This document shows, one piece after another, positions 7,584-16,200 of a stretch of 18,927 nt of DNA; the first letter of the stretch is position 1, and the number at the start of each line of letters is the position of its first letter. Source of the stretch: Blastocatellia bacterium (GTDB lineage Bacteria; Acidobacteriota; Blastocatellia; Pyrinomonadales; Pyrinomonadaceae). Position numbers and translations under genes: made by a program. The stretch is taken from positions 1-18,927 of the forward strand of contig DNND01000126.1 in assembly GCA_003488005.1 (NCBI GenBank), in the 5' to 3' direction. The notes beneath the pieces were generated by a model that did not search any database, was not told the DNA's origin, and worked only from the letters and a program-made list of their open reading frames with translations.

Positions 7584-8089
7584 CCGAGCAGGCCCTCGAG
7601 AAACTCGCCAACGGCTTTTCCATAGCTCGAATGACCGAGCATGATCTGCTCGAAGTCGTGGAGATCGAGGAGGAATCCGGATTGAGCCGTTGGGGCTGGG
7701 CTGCATATTACGCCGAGCTGCAAGGCAGTAATCGTGACCTGATGCTGGTAATGCGTACCCCGGAATCCAAAGCGCCACGCGTTTCGCACACGCTTGCGGC
7801 ATATATTGTCGCGCGCGTCGGCGCCGATGAACTGCACATCAACAATGTCGCGGTGCGAAACCGATATCGCCGCCAGGGCATCGGCCTTACTTTGTTGGGT
7901 CGCATTCTGGAAGAGGGCAAACGCCGGGGCGTCGCTGCGGCGTTCCTCGAGTTGCGAGCGGGAAATACAGCGGCGCTCTCACTTTATGAAAAGTGCGGAT
8001 TTCGCCTGACTGCGCGCCGTAAAAATTATTATTCCGAGCCAACTGAGGATGCCCTGGTTATGACAATCCAACTGGGTCGAAACGCTTGA
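7574..8089 (+). CDS. rimI: Ribosomal-protein-alanine N-acetyltransferase RimI-like (GNAT)
   Basis: A 171-residue GNAT acetyltransferase. The acetyl-CoA binding motif A is RRQGIG (residues 99-104), preceded by the strand ELHINNVAV. The motif B region LELRAGNTAALSLYEKCGF and the tail RKNYYSEPTEDALVM are characteristic of RimI, which acetylates the N-terminal alanine of ribosomal protein bS18 in E. coli and may have wider targets elsewhere. The N-terminal extension of about 15 residues before FSIARMTEHDL is slightly longer than in E. coli RimI (148 residues). The ten-base overlap with tsaB supports the ATG at 7574. Annotating the exact acetylation target would go beyond what the sequence shows. 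Confidence 0.9.
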   Translation: MAITEQALEKLANGFSIARMTEHDLLEVVEIEEESGLSRWGWAAYYAELQGSNRDLMLVMRTPESKAPRVSHTLAAYIVARVGADELHINNVAVRNRYRRQGIGLTLLGRILEEGKRRGVAAAFLELRAGNTAALSLYEKCGFRLTARRKNYYSEPTEDALVMTIQLGRNA

Positions 8090-8114
8090 TCCGTGCGAGT
8101 AATTGGGCTAACAT
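8086..8114 (+). promoter_or_regulatory. Putative promoter of the DUF465 gene
   Basis: TTGATC (8086-8091) and TAACAT (8109-8114) are 17 bases apart. The -35 box contains the rimI stop codon TGA (8087-8089 region), so the promoter would overlap the end of rimI. It is followed by a leader with a hairpin at 8138-8160. Confidence 0.4.
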
Positions 8115-8137
8115 TTTTTCGTGTCCCACACATTTCT

Positions 8138-8160
8138 GAGAGGTCTTGCAATCACCTCTC
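8138..8160 (+). promoter_or_regulatory. Leader hairpin upstream of the DUF465 gene
   Basis: GAGAGGT (8138-8144) pairs perfectly with ACCTCTC (8154-8160) across a nine-base loop. It has no U run, so it is not an intrinsic terminator. It lies between the putative promoter and the Shine-Dalgarno of the next gene and may stabilise or regulate the leader RNA. Confidence 0.4.
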
Positions 8161-8208
8161 GCAAACTATTCTTACCAGGCCCATCGTCTGAAAGGAGACA
8201 TGCGCGAA

Positions 8209-8451
8209 ATGGACGTTACAACTGCGGATTTGCTGAAGGAAGAGCTGATTAATCAGGATCCCGAATTCCGGGAGTTGGCCCGGGAGCATACGCGATACGA
8301 ACAACGGTTAAGTGAATTATCAGCCCTGGCTTATCCGAGCGACGAAGAACAACTGGAAGAAGTTACCTTGAAAAAGAAGAAATTAGTCCTTAAAGATCAG
8401 ATGTACTCCATAATGATGCAGCATCAGAAACCGGAAAGTATGAGTCACTAA
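8209..8451 (+). CDS. DUF465 (YdcH-like) small coiled-coil protein
   Basis: A small charged helical protein matching the DUF465/YdcH pattern: LLKEELINQDPEFRELAREH, then RYEQRLSELSALAYPSDEEQ, then LEEVTLKKKKLVLKDQMYSI. In the family this is a two-helix hairpin of about 70 residues; the cellular role is not established. The Shine-Dalgarno AAAGGAG at 8191-8197 decides the start: ATG 8200 is only two bases away and too close, ATG 8209 is 11 bases away, so 8209 (80 residues) is preferred. The upstream TTG at 8146 would lie inside the leader hairpin and is unlikely. The gene has its own putative promoter and a terminator at 8539-8570, suggesting a separate, possibly well-expressed transcript. Confidence 0.8.
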   Translation: MDVTTADLLKEELINQDPEFRELAREHTRYEQRLSELSALAYPSDEEQLEEVTLKKKKLVLKDQMYSIMMQHQKPESMSH

Positions 8452-8486
8452 AGTCGGGCGAGAGCCAAGTGAGTGGCATAGAATTT

Positions 8487-8528
8487 AGTCTGTGCCAGCC
8501 TAGCAGCCACAGACTAGAGTCTGTGCCA
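8487..8528. repeat. Short repeat cluster around AGTCTGTGCCA
   Basis: The 11-mer AGTCTGTGCCA occurs at 8487-8497 and again at 8518-8528. An inverted partial copy lies between them: CACAGACT (8508-8515) faces AGTCTGTG (8518-8525) across two bases. GTGGCA at 8473-8478 is the inverse of TGCCAC at 8524-8529. The patch looks like a REP-type palindromic element sitting between the DUF465 stop codon and its terminator. Confidence 0.6.
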
Positions 8529-8538
8529 CTAGTTGTCG

Positions 8539-8570
8539 GGGGACGCGGAAGTATCGCGTCCCCTTTCTTA
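8539..8570 (+). terminator. Rho-independent terminator after the DUF465 gene
   Basis: A nine-base GC-rich stem (GGGGACGCG at 8539-8547, CGCGTCCCC at 8555-8563) with a seven-base loop is followed by TTTCTT. The short T tail makes it somewhat weaker than a classic terminator. Confidence 0.75.
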
Positions 8571-8632
8571 CTAAAGTCAGAGCAATAGTTTCGAGCGACG
8601 GCTCTTCGCGAGTAAAGCTTGGGCACAGGCCA

Positions 8633-8702
8633 GCAGTTCAGAGTCCAAGCTTTAGCTTGTTCTGTCGCGGCCCGGCAACCTGAAGGTCGGACTCTGAACT
8701 GC
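8633..8702. repeat. 70-base imperfect palindrome, REP-like element (copy 1)
   Basis: A perfect 14-base inverted repeat (8633-8646 with 8689-8702; GCAGTTCAGAGTCC on the left) encloses 42 bases. Inside, AAGCTTTAGCTTGT (8647-8660) is partly paired with GGCAACCTGAAG further right, so the whole block folds as one long hairpin. AAAGCTTGG at 8614-8622 is also inverse to CCAAGCTTT at 8645-8653. The 14-base core AAGCTTTAGCTTGT recurs on the other strand at 16813-16826. This points to a dispersed palindromic repeat family. It lies 39 bases before psd. Confidence 0.7.
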
Positions 8703-8740
8703 TTCAATCCGGGGTCACAAAAAAGGCGGATAAGAAACTT

Positions 8741-9361
8741 TTGAGAATAGCTCGCGAAGGAATCATTTACATTCTAGTGCCGGCGGCAGTGACCGTTTTG
8801 CTTCTGCTGTTGGGGTTGTGGCTGGCTGCGATTCCATTTGCAATAGTCACGGCGTTCATGGCTTTCTTTTTTCGCGATCCCAAACGAGAACCACCTGACG
8901 ATCCGCGCCTGGTGGTTGCGCCCGCCGACGGTCGAGTGACGCGAGTCAAACAAGTTCAAGAAGGGAATCAGCAATCCGCAACGGTCGTTAGCATATTCTT
9001 GTCACCGCTCGACGTTCATATTAACCGCGCGCCAATTGCCGGCGAGATTACGAACGTTGCTTACACCCGGGGAAAATTCCTGATGGCGACCAATCAGAAC
9101 GCGAGTCTGGTTAACGAGCAAAACGCGTTGACGATAAGAGGCGAACAAATCACCGTCGTCTGCAAACAGATAGCAGGCATACTGGCGCGGCGAATCATTT
9201 GCTGGAAGCACGCGGGCGAACGAGTATCGTTGGGAGAACGTTTTGGCCTAATCAAATTCAGTTCGCGAACTGACGTACTATTGCCGCCGCAAGTTGAAGT
9301 GTTGGTCCATGAAGGCGCGCGAGTGCGCGGTGGCGTCACGATTATCGGGAGGATTCGATGA
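8741..9361 (+). CDS. psd: Phosphatidylserine decarboxylase proenzyme, archaeal-type (short form)
   Basis: Converts phosphatidylserine to phosphatidylethanolamine at the membrane; family members are proenzymes that cleave themselves to create a pyruvoyl group from a Ser. The 206-residue length is that of the archaeal/Psd-A form. Seen: an N-terminal membrane segment (ILVPAAVTVLLLLLGLWLAA), FFRDPKREPPDDPRLVVAPA with the conserved DGRV, the core VSIFLSPLDVHINRAPI-AG, and NEQNALTI. The cleavage region reads RFGLIKFSSRTDVLLP: residues 174-175 are Ser-Ser where the family normally has Gly-Ser; see findings. The TTG start at 8741 has only a weak, distant purine stretch upstream. The stop overlaps the pssA start (ATGA), which fits one operon for phospholipid synthesis. 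Confidence 0.92.
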   Translation: MRIAREGIIYILVPAAVTVLLLLLGLWLAAIPFAIVTAFMAFFFRDPKREPPDDPRLVVAPADGRVTRVKQVQEGNQQSATVVSIFLSPLDVHINRAPIAGEITNVAYTRGKFLMATNQNASLVNEQNALTIRGEQITVVCKQIAGILARRIICWKHAGERVSLGERFGLIKFSSRTDVLLPPQVEVLVHEGARVRGGVTIIGRIR

Positions 9362-10272
9362 GCACAGTTGCGCGCACTACAGTTGCCGGCGAACAGAAGA
9401 ATCCGGAGCGGCGCGGCTTGCGCAAAGGGCTGTATCTCATTCCTTCCGTTTTCACCGCTGCAAACATCGGTATGGGATTTTATGCGGTGATGGCTGCGGT
9501 GCGCGGATTCCAGTTTGTCGGCGCAGGCAGCGAAGCCGATCTTGCGCGCGCTGCGGTTTACCTCGATAACGCGGCCAAGGCGATTGGTTGGGCGGTTTTA
9601 TTCGACATGCTCGACGGGCGCATTGCCCGCATGACGCGCACGACAACCGAAATCGGAGTGCAACTGGATTCGATTGCAGACGTAGTCACGTTTGGCCTGG
9701 CGCCGGCAGTGCTCGCATATGTTTGGGGTTATGGCGGGACCTTACAGGAAGGAAGCGACCTTCATAGCCTGGCATGGTTTCTCTCGTTCATGTACCTGAT
9801 GTGCGGCGGCTTTCGCCTGGCGCGGTTCAATGTCCAGTCTTCGCGACCGCGAATTTTGGCCGAAGGCACAATCAAGATGGACAAAAAAAGCTTTGTTGGC
9901 TTGCCGATTCCCGTTGCCGGCGGGTTGATCGCGGCCATCATTCACTTTGCTCCATCGCCCCTGCTGAAGTATGGACCAGAGCGAGCCGAACTCTACTCAT
10001 TACTGTTGATGGCGCTGGTCGGGTTCTTAAGTGTGCTGATGGTTAGCACGCTCAGGTTTTCAAGTTTCAAAACTGTCGGCACGCGCAGCCGCGGCATGCG
10101 AACCATGATTCTTGCCGTTGCCGTCGGCATGCTGATCTTTCTCTATTCCCGCTACGTACTCCTCATCCTTGTTGTTGGCTACATCCTTCACGGCCTGCTA
10201 TCGCGACTGCTCGGAGTGTTTCGGCGCCGCCCAGAGGCGAGCGATGCTCCCGTCCAGGCCAACCTGCCTTAG
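9358..10272 (+). CDS. pssA: CDP-diacylglycerol--serine O-phosphatidyltransferase
   Basis: Makes phosphatidylserine from CDP-diacylglycerol and serine, the substrate of the Psd encoded just upstream. It carries the full CDP-alcohol phosphotransferase signature D86-G-R-I-A-R91, eight residues, G100, three, D104, three, D108, all intact. The 304-residue protein has a soluble N terminus followed by several membrane helices (LIPSVFTAANIGMGFYAVMA near the start, GGLIAAIIHFAP, LLMALVGFLSVLMVSTLRF, and a final helix around YVLLILVVGYILHGLL). The length and SLAWFLSFMYLMCGGFRLAR fit the bacterial PssA type (B. subtilis-like) rather than the E. coli PLD-type enzyme. Start ATG 9358 is translationally coupled to psd. 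It ends converging on the minus-strand beta-propeller gene, with only 34 bases between and no clear terminator. Confidence 0.94.
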   Translation: MSTVARTTVAGEQKNPERRGLRKGLYLIPSVFTAANIGMGFYAVMAAVRGFQFVGAGSEADLARAAVYLDNAAKAIGWAVLFDMLDGRIARMTRTTTEIGVQLDSIADVVTFGLAPAVLAYVWGYGGTLQEGSDLHSLAWFLSFMYLMCGGFRLARFNVQSSRPRILAEGTIKMDKKSFVGLPIPVAGGLIAAIIHFAPSPLLKYGPERAELYSLLLMALVGFLSVLMVSTLRFSSFKTVGTRSRGMRTMILAVAVGMLIFLYSRYVLLILVVGYILHGLLSRLLGVFRRRPEASDAPVQANLP

Positions 10273-10306
10273 CTCTCGCGCGGCGCTTCAAACCTAAACG
10301 AACTAC

Positions 10307-11476
10307 TTAATTCATTTTTAAGGGCGCGGCTGCTTCGCGTGGTTGTGAGAATGCGAGCAGTCCGTGTTCGGTAGTCAACAAGACTACGCCGCCGACGGCT
10401 ATCGGTGATGCCGAGGTAGTAATCTCTTCACCTACGGGAAGGGAATTAACCTGGCGTCCGTCGCGTAGTTCCAATACGACTGCCGCCGAACTCGAAAGTG
10501 GGGTGAAGAGTGCCTCAAGCTCAGTGATGAGCGGCTGCGCGGAAATTCTGCCTGGCATTTGACGCTTCCACAAACGCCTTCCCTTTAAAGAAAACTTGTA
10601 AACATAGTTGTCAAGCGATGCCACCAGTAAATCTTCACCAGCGCGAACTACCGCCTGCACACCGGCGCCCGTACGATTGCGCCAAAGCAGGCGTCCATTG
10701 GTCGCGTTCACCGCGTAAAGATAATTGTCGGCCGAACCAAAATAAACGAAGCCGTTGTTAATTGCCGCCGGCCCTCTCACGGGTCCGCGCGTACGATAGC
10801 GCCACAATAGTTTTCCCGTTTGCTCGTCCAGCGCAATCAGGTTTCCGTCTTCACTGCCGGCGTAGACGCGCCCACCGGCGACGACCGGTTGGGAATCAAA
10901 CGGCGCGCTGTACGCAAAAGACCAGCGCACCTCGCCGGTGCCGCTGTCAAAAGCGTAGAGTTTTCCGTCGCGTCCCCCACCAAACAGTTTGCCATTTGCA
11001 AGCGTAAGCGAACCCTGAAGCGGCATGGCCAGGGTTCGCATCCATCGCGTCACCCCGCCTTCCTTGCCGAGCGCGCGCAACGCACCCGTTGCCCGGCGTG
11101 TGCCGCTCTCGGGCTTGCCGGTTTCTGAGGCGACATATACGCTGCGTGCGTCAGCGACCGGTGATGCGGACAGTTCACCGCCAAACTCCGAACGCCAGTT
11201 CAACGTTCCGTCCCCAGCTTTGAGTGAAACAATGATTCCGCCTGCCAGCGGCAAGTAAACGCGATCCTGATCAAAAGCCGGAGTAAGATTCAACGTCAGA
11301 TCCGAGTTATACCGCCATCCGACTGTCAGAGGCTGTGAAAGAAAGGCACGTGGATCCGGTTTCGCCGCGTCATCCGCGGGATTCTGTTTTTGCGGATAGC
11401 AAATCGATACTGCGCTGAGAATGAGAGCAAACATTCCTGCCGCAAATCTGTGTCGCTTGTTAATACTCGATATCAT
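10307..11476 (-). CDS. Exported PQQ-type beta-propeller repeat protein
   Basis: A 389-residue protein, start ATG at 11476 (minus strand), with a signal peptide (RFAAGMFALILSAVSI) and no canonical lipobox at the following Cys. It is built of PQQ-like WD/beta-propeller blades: repeated units such as DGKLYAFDSGTGEVRWSFAY, DGNLIALDEQTGKLLWRYRT and DNYLYAVNATNGRLLWRNRT, at least five or six recognisable blades from about residue 60 to 330. Catalytic residues of quinoprotein dehydrogenases cannot be recognised, so this is more likely a scaffold or sensor-type propeller, similar in plan to BamB of the outer-membrane assembly machine, but BamB identity is not supported by any unique motif here. It is transcribed divergently from guaA; the 105-base spacer holds the guaA promoter. 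Upstream Shine-Dalgarno is weak (AAGAAG region). Confidence 0.82.
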   Translation of the reverse strand: MISSINKRHRFAAGMFALILSAVSICYPQKQNPADDAAKPDPRAFLSQPLTVGWRYNSDLTLNLTPAFDQDRVYLPLAGGIIVSLKAGDGTLNWRSEFGGELSASPVADARSVYVASETGKPESGTRRATGALRALGKEGGVTRWMRTLAMPLQGSLTLANGKLFGGGRDGKLYAFDSGTGEVRWSFAYSAPFDSQPVVAGGRVYAGSEDGNLIALDEQTGKLLWRYRTRGPVRGPAAINNGFVYFGSADNYLYAVNATNGRLLWRNRTGAGVQAVVRAGEDLLVASLDNYVYKFSLKGRRLWKRQMPGRISAQPLITELEALFTPLSSSAAVVLELRDGRQVNSLPVGEEITTSASPIAVGGVVLLTTEHGLLAFSQPREAAAPLKMN

Positions 11477-11489
11477 CGTGCGTCGCTTC

Positions 11490-11517
11490 TTGAGTTATTC
11501 GAATCCGAAAGTATAAT
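11490..11517 (+). promoter_or_regulatory. Putative guaA promoter
   Basis: A perfect TATAAT (11512-11517) lies 16 bases after TTGAGT (11490-11495), giving a leader of about 60 bases before the guaA start. On the minus strand the same site reads TATACT (11510-11515), so the divergent beta-propeller gene may use an overlapping -10. Confidence 0.6.
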
Positions 11518-11581
11518 CCAAAGTTTATTGTTTTCGACTCTAACGGTTTGACGCGCTAAGCGCCACTTGAGGTTTTCTTTT

Positions 11582-13138
11582 TTGCCGCCAGTTACGCAAC
11601 ACGAAATTGTCATAATACTTGACTTCGGATCGCAATATACCCAGCTAATTGCCCGGCGCGTACGTGAAGCCGGCGTCTATTGTGAGATTCTGCCGTTCAA
11701 TACGCCGGTTGAAAGAATTATTGCGCGACAACCTAAAGGCCTGATTCTATCGGGCAGTCCATCCTCCGTTTACCAGGAAGGCGCGCCCCGCCCTGACGCC
11801 AAACTATTGCCGCTGCTTGAGTGCCCTTTGCTCGGCATCTGTTATGGCCTGCAGATTCTCGCGTTCGATATGGGCGGCGCAGTTCAATCCTCGCCGAATC
11901 GCGAATTCGGTTATGCGCGCCTGAAGGTGGTCGACGCCACCAGCGCTTTGTTTCGGGGACTGCCGTCCGAAATGGACGTCTGGATGAGTCACGGAGATCA
12001 GGTGACATCGTTGCCGGATGGATTTCACGTGACCGCGCTCACGGACGACGCGCTCAACGCATTCGAGGATTCAGGTCGCGGAATATTCGGCGTGCAGTTT
12101 CATCCGGAGGTCGCGCACACGCCGCTGGGCGCAACCTTGCTCCGCAACTTCCTGTTTGAGATTTGTCATTGCCGCGGCGATTGGTCGCCGCAGGCAGTCA
12201 TCGAAGAACAGATAGATAACATTCGCCAAGCGGTAGGAGAAAAGGGTGCGGTTGTTTCCGGACTTTCAGGAGGAGTCGATTCCACAGTCGCGGCCGCGCT
12301 GGTGCATCGTGCCATTGGCGATCGTCAGACGTGCATTTTTGTTGATAACGGTCTGCTGCGGGATGGCGAATTTGATTCGACATTAGCGCTCCTGCAGCAG
12401 CGCATGAACTTAAAAATCGATGGCGTTCGCGCCGGCGATCTCTTTCTTAACGAGCTAAAGGGCGTTACCGATCCCGAGGAAAAGCGGAAACGAATCGGCA
12501 AGGTTTTCATTGACGTTTTCGAAAGCAGCGCACGCCGTCTTGGCAACGTTGAGTTCTTAGTCCAGGGCACTCTTTATCCGGATGTCATTGAATCTGTTTC
12601 CGTGCGCGGCCCATCGGCGGTTATCAAGAGTCATCACAACGTCGGCGGCCTTCCGGAAAAGATGCACCTAAAATTGATAGAGCCGTTGCGCGAATTGTTC
12701 AAAGATGAAGTTAGACTGATTGGACGCGAGCTTGGGGTTCCTGAGGAAATCCTTACGCGACATCCTTTCCCCGGTCCCGGCTTAGCGGTGCGCATCATTG
12801 GCGAGGTGACCGAAGAGCGTGTGCGGCTGTTGCAGGCCGCCGATCGCATTCTGGATGAAGAACTGCGGGCGGCAAGTTTATATGATTCGGTTTGGCAGGC
12901 CTTTCCTGTTTTATTGCCGGTTTCCACCGTCGGCGTGATGGGCGATGAGCGTACTTATGAAAAGGTAGTAGCCATTCGCGCCGTGACCAGCGTTGATGGC
13001 ATGACGGCGGATTGGGCTCGGCTGCCACATGATGCGCTGGCTCGCATTTCCTCGCGGATAATTTCCGAAGTCCGCGGAATCAATCGAGTTGTTTACGACA
13101 TTAGCTCGAAACCTCCCAGCACAATCGAGTGGGAATAA
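11582..13138 (+). CDS. guaA: GMP synthase (glutamine-hydrolysing)
   Basis: Converts XMP to GMP with glutamine and ATP. The N-terminal class I amidotransferase has the nucleophile C87 in GICYGLQ and the partner H174/E176 in FHPEVAHT. The ATP-pyrophosphatase domain has SGGVDS at about residues 229-234, and the C-terminal dimerisation domain contains RHPFPGPGLAVRIIGEV and ends SKPPSTIEWE, the usual GuaA ending. I choose TTG 11582 because TGAGG (11568-11572) lies nine bases upstream and C87 then lines up with C86 of E. coli; a TTG at 11567 would add five residues and lose that site. Length 518 is normal (E. coli 525). All key residues are present, so it should be active. A -10/-35 pair lies about 70 bases upstream. 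Confidence 0.95.
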   Translation: MPPVTQHEIVIILDFGSQYTQLIARRVREAGVYCEILPFNTPVERIIARQPKGLILSGSPSSVYQEGAPRPDAKLLPLLECPLLGICYGLQILAFDMGGAVQSSPNREFGYARLKVVDATSALFRGLPSEMDVWMSHGDQVTSLPDGFHVTALTDDALNAFEDSGRGIFGVQFHPEVAHTPLGATLLRNFLFEICHCRGDWSPQAVIEEQIDNIRQAVGEKGAVVSGLSGGVDSTVAAALVHRAIGDRQTCIFVDNGLLRDGEFDSTLALLQQRMNLKIDGVRAGDLFLNELKGVTDPEEKRKRIGKVFIDVFESSARRLGNVEFLVQGTLYPDVIESVSVRGPSAVIKSHHNVGGLPEKMHLKLIEPLRELFKDEVRLIGRELGVPEEILTRHPFPGPGLAVRIIGEVTEERVRLLQAADRILDEELRAASLYDSVWQAFPVLLPVSTVGVMGDERTYEKVVAIRAVTSVDGMTADWARLPHDALARISSRIISEVRGINRVVYDISSKPPSTIEWE

Positions 13139-13168
13139 AACCCGGCCAGCAGCACAATCGAACAGCCG

Positions 13169-13177
13169 TGATATAGT
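13169..13177 (+). promoter_or_regulatory. Possible extended -10 promoter for dnaE
   Basis: TGATATAGT (TGn followed by TATAGT at 13172-13177) lies in the 113-base guaA-dnaE gap. No good -35 is visible. dnaE may also be read through from guaA, because no terminator is seen between them. Confidence 0.3.
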
Positions 13178-13251
13178 GTCAGCCGTTCGTTCATTGACGT
13201 CATTCTTTACCCTGTTTGCCGCACTCAGGCGCCAGAGTTTCAATAGGTTTT

Positions 13252-16200
13252 ATGCCGGAACAAAAGTTCGCCCACCTTCATCTGCACACCGATTACAGCC
13301 TGCTCGACGGCGCTATTCAAATCAAACCGCTGGCAAAGCGCACCGAAGAATTGGGCATGACTGCGTGTGCCATGACCGATCACGGCAACATGTTTGGCGC
13401 GATCTCTTTTTACAACACGATGAAGAGTCGCGGCATTAAACCGATTATCGGCTGCGAGACTTACATAACTCGCGGCAACCGGCAGGAACGAACGGCTGCG
13501 GCGCCAGGTGAAAAAGCAAACTTCCACTTGATCCTGCTGGCAAAAGATCTTGAAGGCTATCGCAACCTGGTTCGCTTAACCTCCAAGGCCTACACCGAGG
13601 GCTTCTACTACAAGCCTCGAATCGACAAAGAACTTCTCGCCGAACATTCGAAGGGACTCATCGCGCTTTCGGCGTGCATGTCCGGCATTCCCTCGGCAAT
13701 GCTGGCGCGCGACAATTGCGACGAAGCGGCGAAGGCTGCCGTCGAATTCGAAGAGATCATGGGGAAGGGAAACTACTTCCTTGAGATTCAGGAACATGGA
13801 CTCGAGCCGCAGCAGAGAATTCGCAAACCTTTAGTCGAGTTGTCCAAACGCACCGGCGTGCCGTTGGTTGCCACCAACGACGCTCACTACCTGATGCCCG
13901 AGGACGCGCGCGCCCACGACATCTTGCTCTGTATCGGCTCAGGCAAAACAGTTAATGAGACGAATCGCCTGCGCTATGCCAGTCCAAACTTTTACGTGCG
14001 CTCGCCGGAAGAGATGTGGCGTGTCTTTGGCAGTGAACTGCCCGACGCGCTCTTGCGCACAGTGGAAATCGCCGAGCGTTGCGACCTTAAGCTTCCCGAA
14101 AACATCAACCACTTGCCGAACTATCCGATTCCGGAAGGCGCCGGTTCTGCGGATGAGTATTTTGAGCAGGTTGTCCGGGATGGTTTCGAGCGCCGCCGCC
14201 AGCGAGTCTGGGAGCGGCAACAGTCTCGAGGGGAACTGAAGCACCCAATCTCCGATTATCAGACGCGGCTCGTAAACGAGATCGCGATGATTAAGCAGAT
14301 GGGTTTCTCCGGATACTTCCTGATCGTTTGGGACTTTGTCCGCTACGCCAAGGAGCATGCCATTCCCGTGGGCCCCGGCCGCGGCTCGTCAGCCGGATCG
14401 CTGGTCGCGTACTGCCTCGAAATAACTGATGTAGACCCTTTACACTATGACCTTATCTTCGAGCGATTCCTTAACCCCGGCCGCGTCTCGATGCCCGACA
14501 TCGATATCGATTTTTGTGTGAGAGGGCGAGGGGATGTCATTAATCACGTCGCCAATCTTTACGGACGCGATTCCGTCTGCCAAATCATCACCTTTGGAAC
14601 GCTGGCCTCTAGGGCAGCAATCAAAGATGTCGGCCGAGCGCTGGAGATGCCGTATTCCGAAGTGGATCGCATCGCCAAGCTCATCCCGCCTCCAGTGCGC
14701 GGCCGCAACGTCACCCTTACCCAGGCCCTGGAGCAGGTGCCTGAGTTGCGGAAAGAGATTGAGACCAACCCCAACGTTAGGGACCTGATGGAAATCGCGC
14801 AGCGGCTGGAAGGCTGCGCCCGCCACTCGTCGGTGCACGCGGCTGGCGTAGTTATTTCGCCGGTTCCGCTTCAGGAGCTAATCCCTATCGCCGTCTCGGG
14901 GAAGGAAGAAGTCACCACTCAATATGTCATGTCGGACCTCGAGAAAACCGGCATGCTTAAGATGGATTTTTTAGCGCTTACCGCTTTAACTGTCATAAAT
15001 GATTGCTTAAAGACGATTAAGCAGTTGCTTGAGGTCGAGATTAACTGGCCGGATTTAGCGCTTAACGATGAGAAAACGATGGCGGTGTTTGGGGAAGGGC
15101 GCACGGAAGCGGTCTTCCAGTTTGAGTCTTCGGGCATGCAGGAAATCTGCCGAAAACTTAAACCCAAGGATGTTGAAGACCTTTCAGCTCTTAATGCGCT
15201 TTATCGTCCCGGACCGCTGGACGGCGGCATGGTTGAGGAATTCATTCAGCGCCACCGCGGCCAGAAGACTGTTCGCTACCTTGTGCCGGAGATGAAGGAG
15301 ATCTTAAGCAATACCTTTGGTGTGCTGGTTTATCAGGAACAGATCATGCAGCTCGCGCAGAAGCTCGCCGGCTACACCTTAAGCGAAGCTGACCTGATGC
15401 GCCGGGCGATGGGCAAGAAGAAGCGCGAGGAGATGGCGCTGCATCAAGAAAAATTCGTCAACGGCGCTGTCGAGCGCGGCATCAAGAAAGAGAAGGCGGA
15501 AAAGATCTTTTCATTGATGGACAAGTTTTCTGACTACGGCTTCCCTCGCAGCCACGCAGTCGCCTACGCCTACCTGGCTTTTCAAACTGCTTATTTGAAG
15601 GCGCACTTTCCGGAACACTTCTACGCTGCAGTGTTGTCGAGTGAAGCCCAGGACGCAGCGAAAGTTTTTAAGTACTCAAAAGAACTCAGGACCCAGGGCA
15701 TCATGCTGTTGCCGCCAGACGTCAACGAAAGCTTCTCGGGGTTCACGCCCCTTAGCGGTGCGATTCGGTACGGCTTGGCCGCAATTAAGGGTCTGGGGCA
15801 ATCGACGGTGAACGCAATCATCGAAGCGCGCAACGCCGGTCCGTTCAAATCCTTTTTTGATTTCGCTGAACGCATGGACCAGGGCAGCATGAACAAGCGA
15901 GTCCTGGAAGGTTTGGTGGGCGGCGGCGCCTTCGATTCTCTGAAGCCGGAGACGCGCGAACTTCACGACTGGCGCGGCGCTCTGTCGAGTTCCATTGATG
16001 CAGCATTGGCGTGTGCTCAGCGAGCGAAACGAGAACGCATCCACGGGCAGAGTGGTCTCTTCGCAACGGTTTCGGATGACTCAGGCCCAGTTGAGCAGGT
16101 AGCGCCGGCAGCAATACCCTGGACCCGTACCCAGCTCTTGTTGGCAGAGAAAGCGGCGCTCGGCTTTTACGTCACCAGCCATCCGCTTGCTGGTTATGCA

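Noticed and set aside
10307..11476. BamB or a PQQ-dependent dehydrogenase
   Set aside because: Beta-propeller repeats are clear, but no lipobox, no bam neighbours and no recognisable quinoprotein catalytic residues; the general name was kept.
13216..13251. Extended DnaE N terminus from TTG 13216
   Set aside because: The twelve extra residues do not look like the family, whereas ATG 13252 gives the standard start just before the PHP motif.
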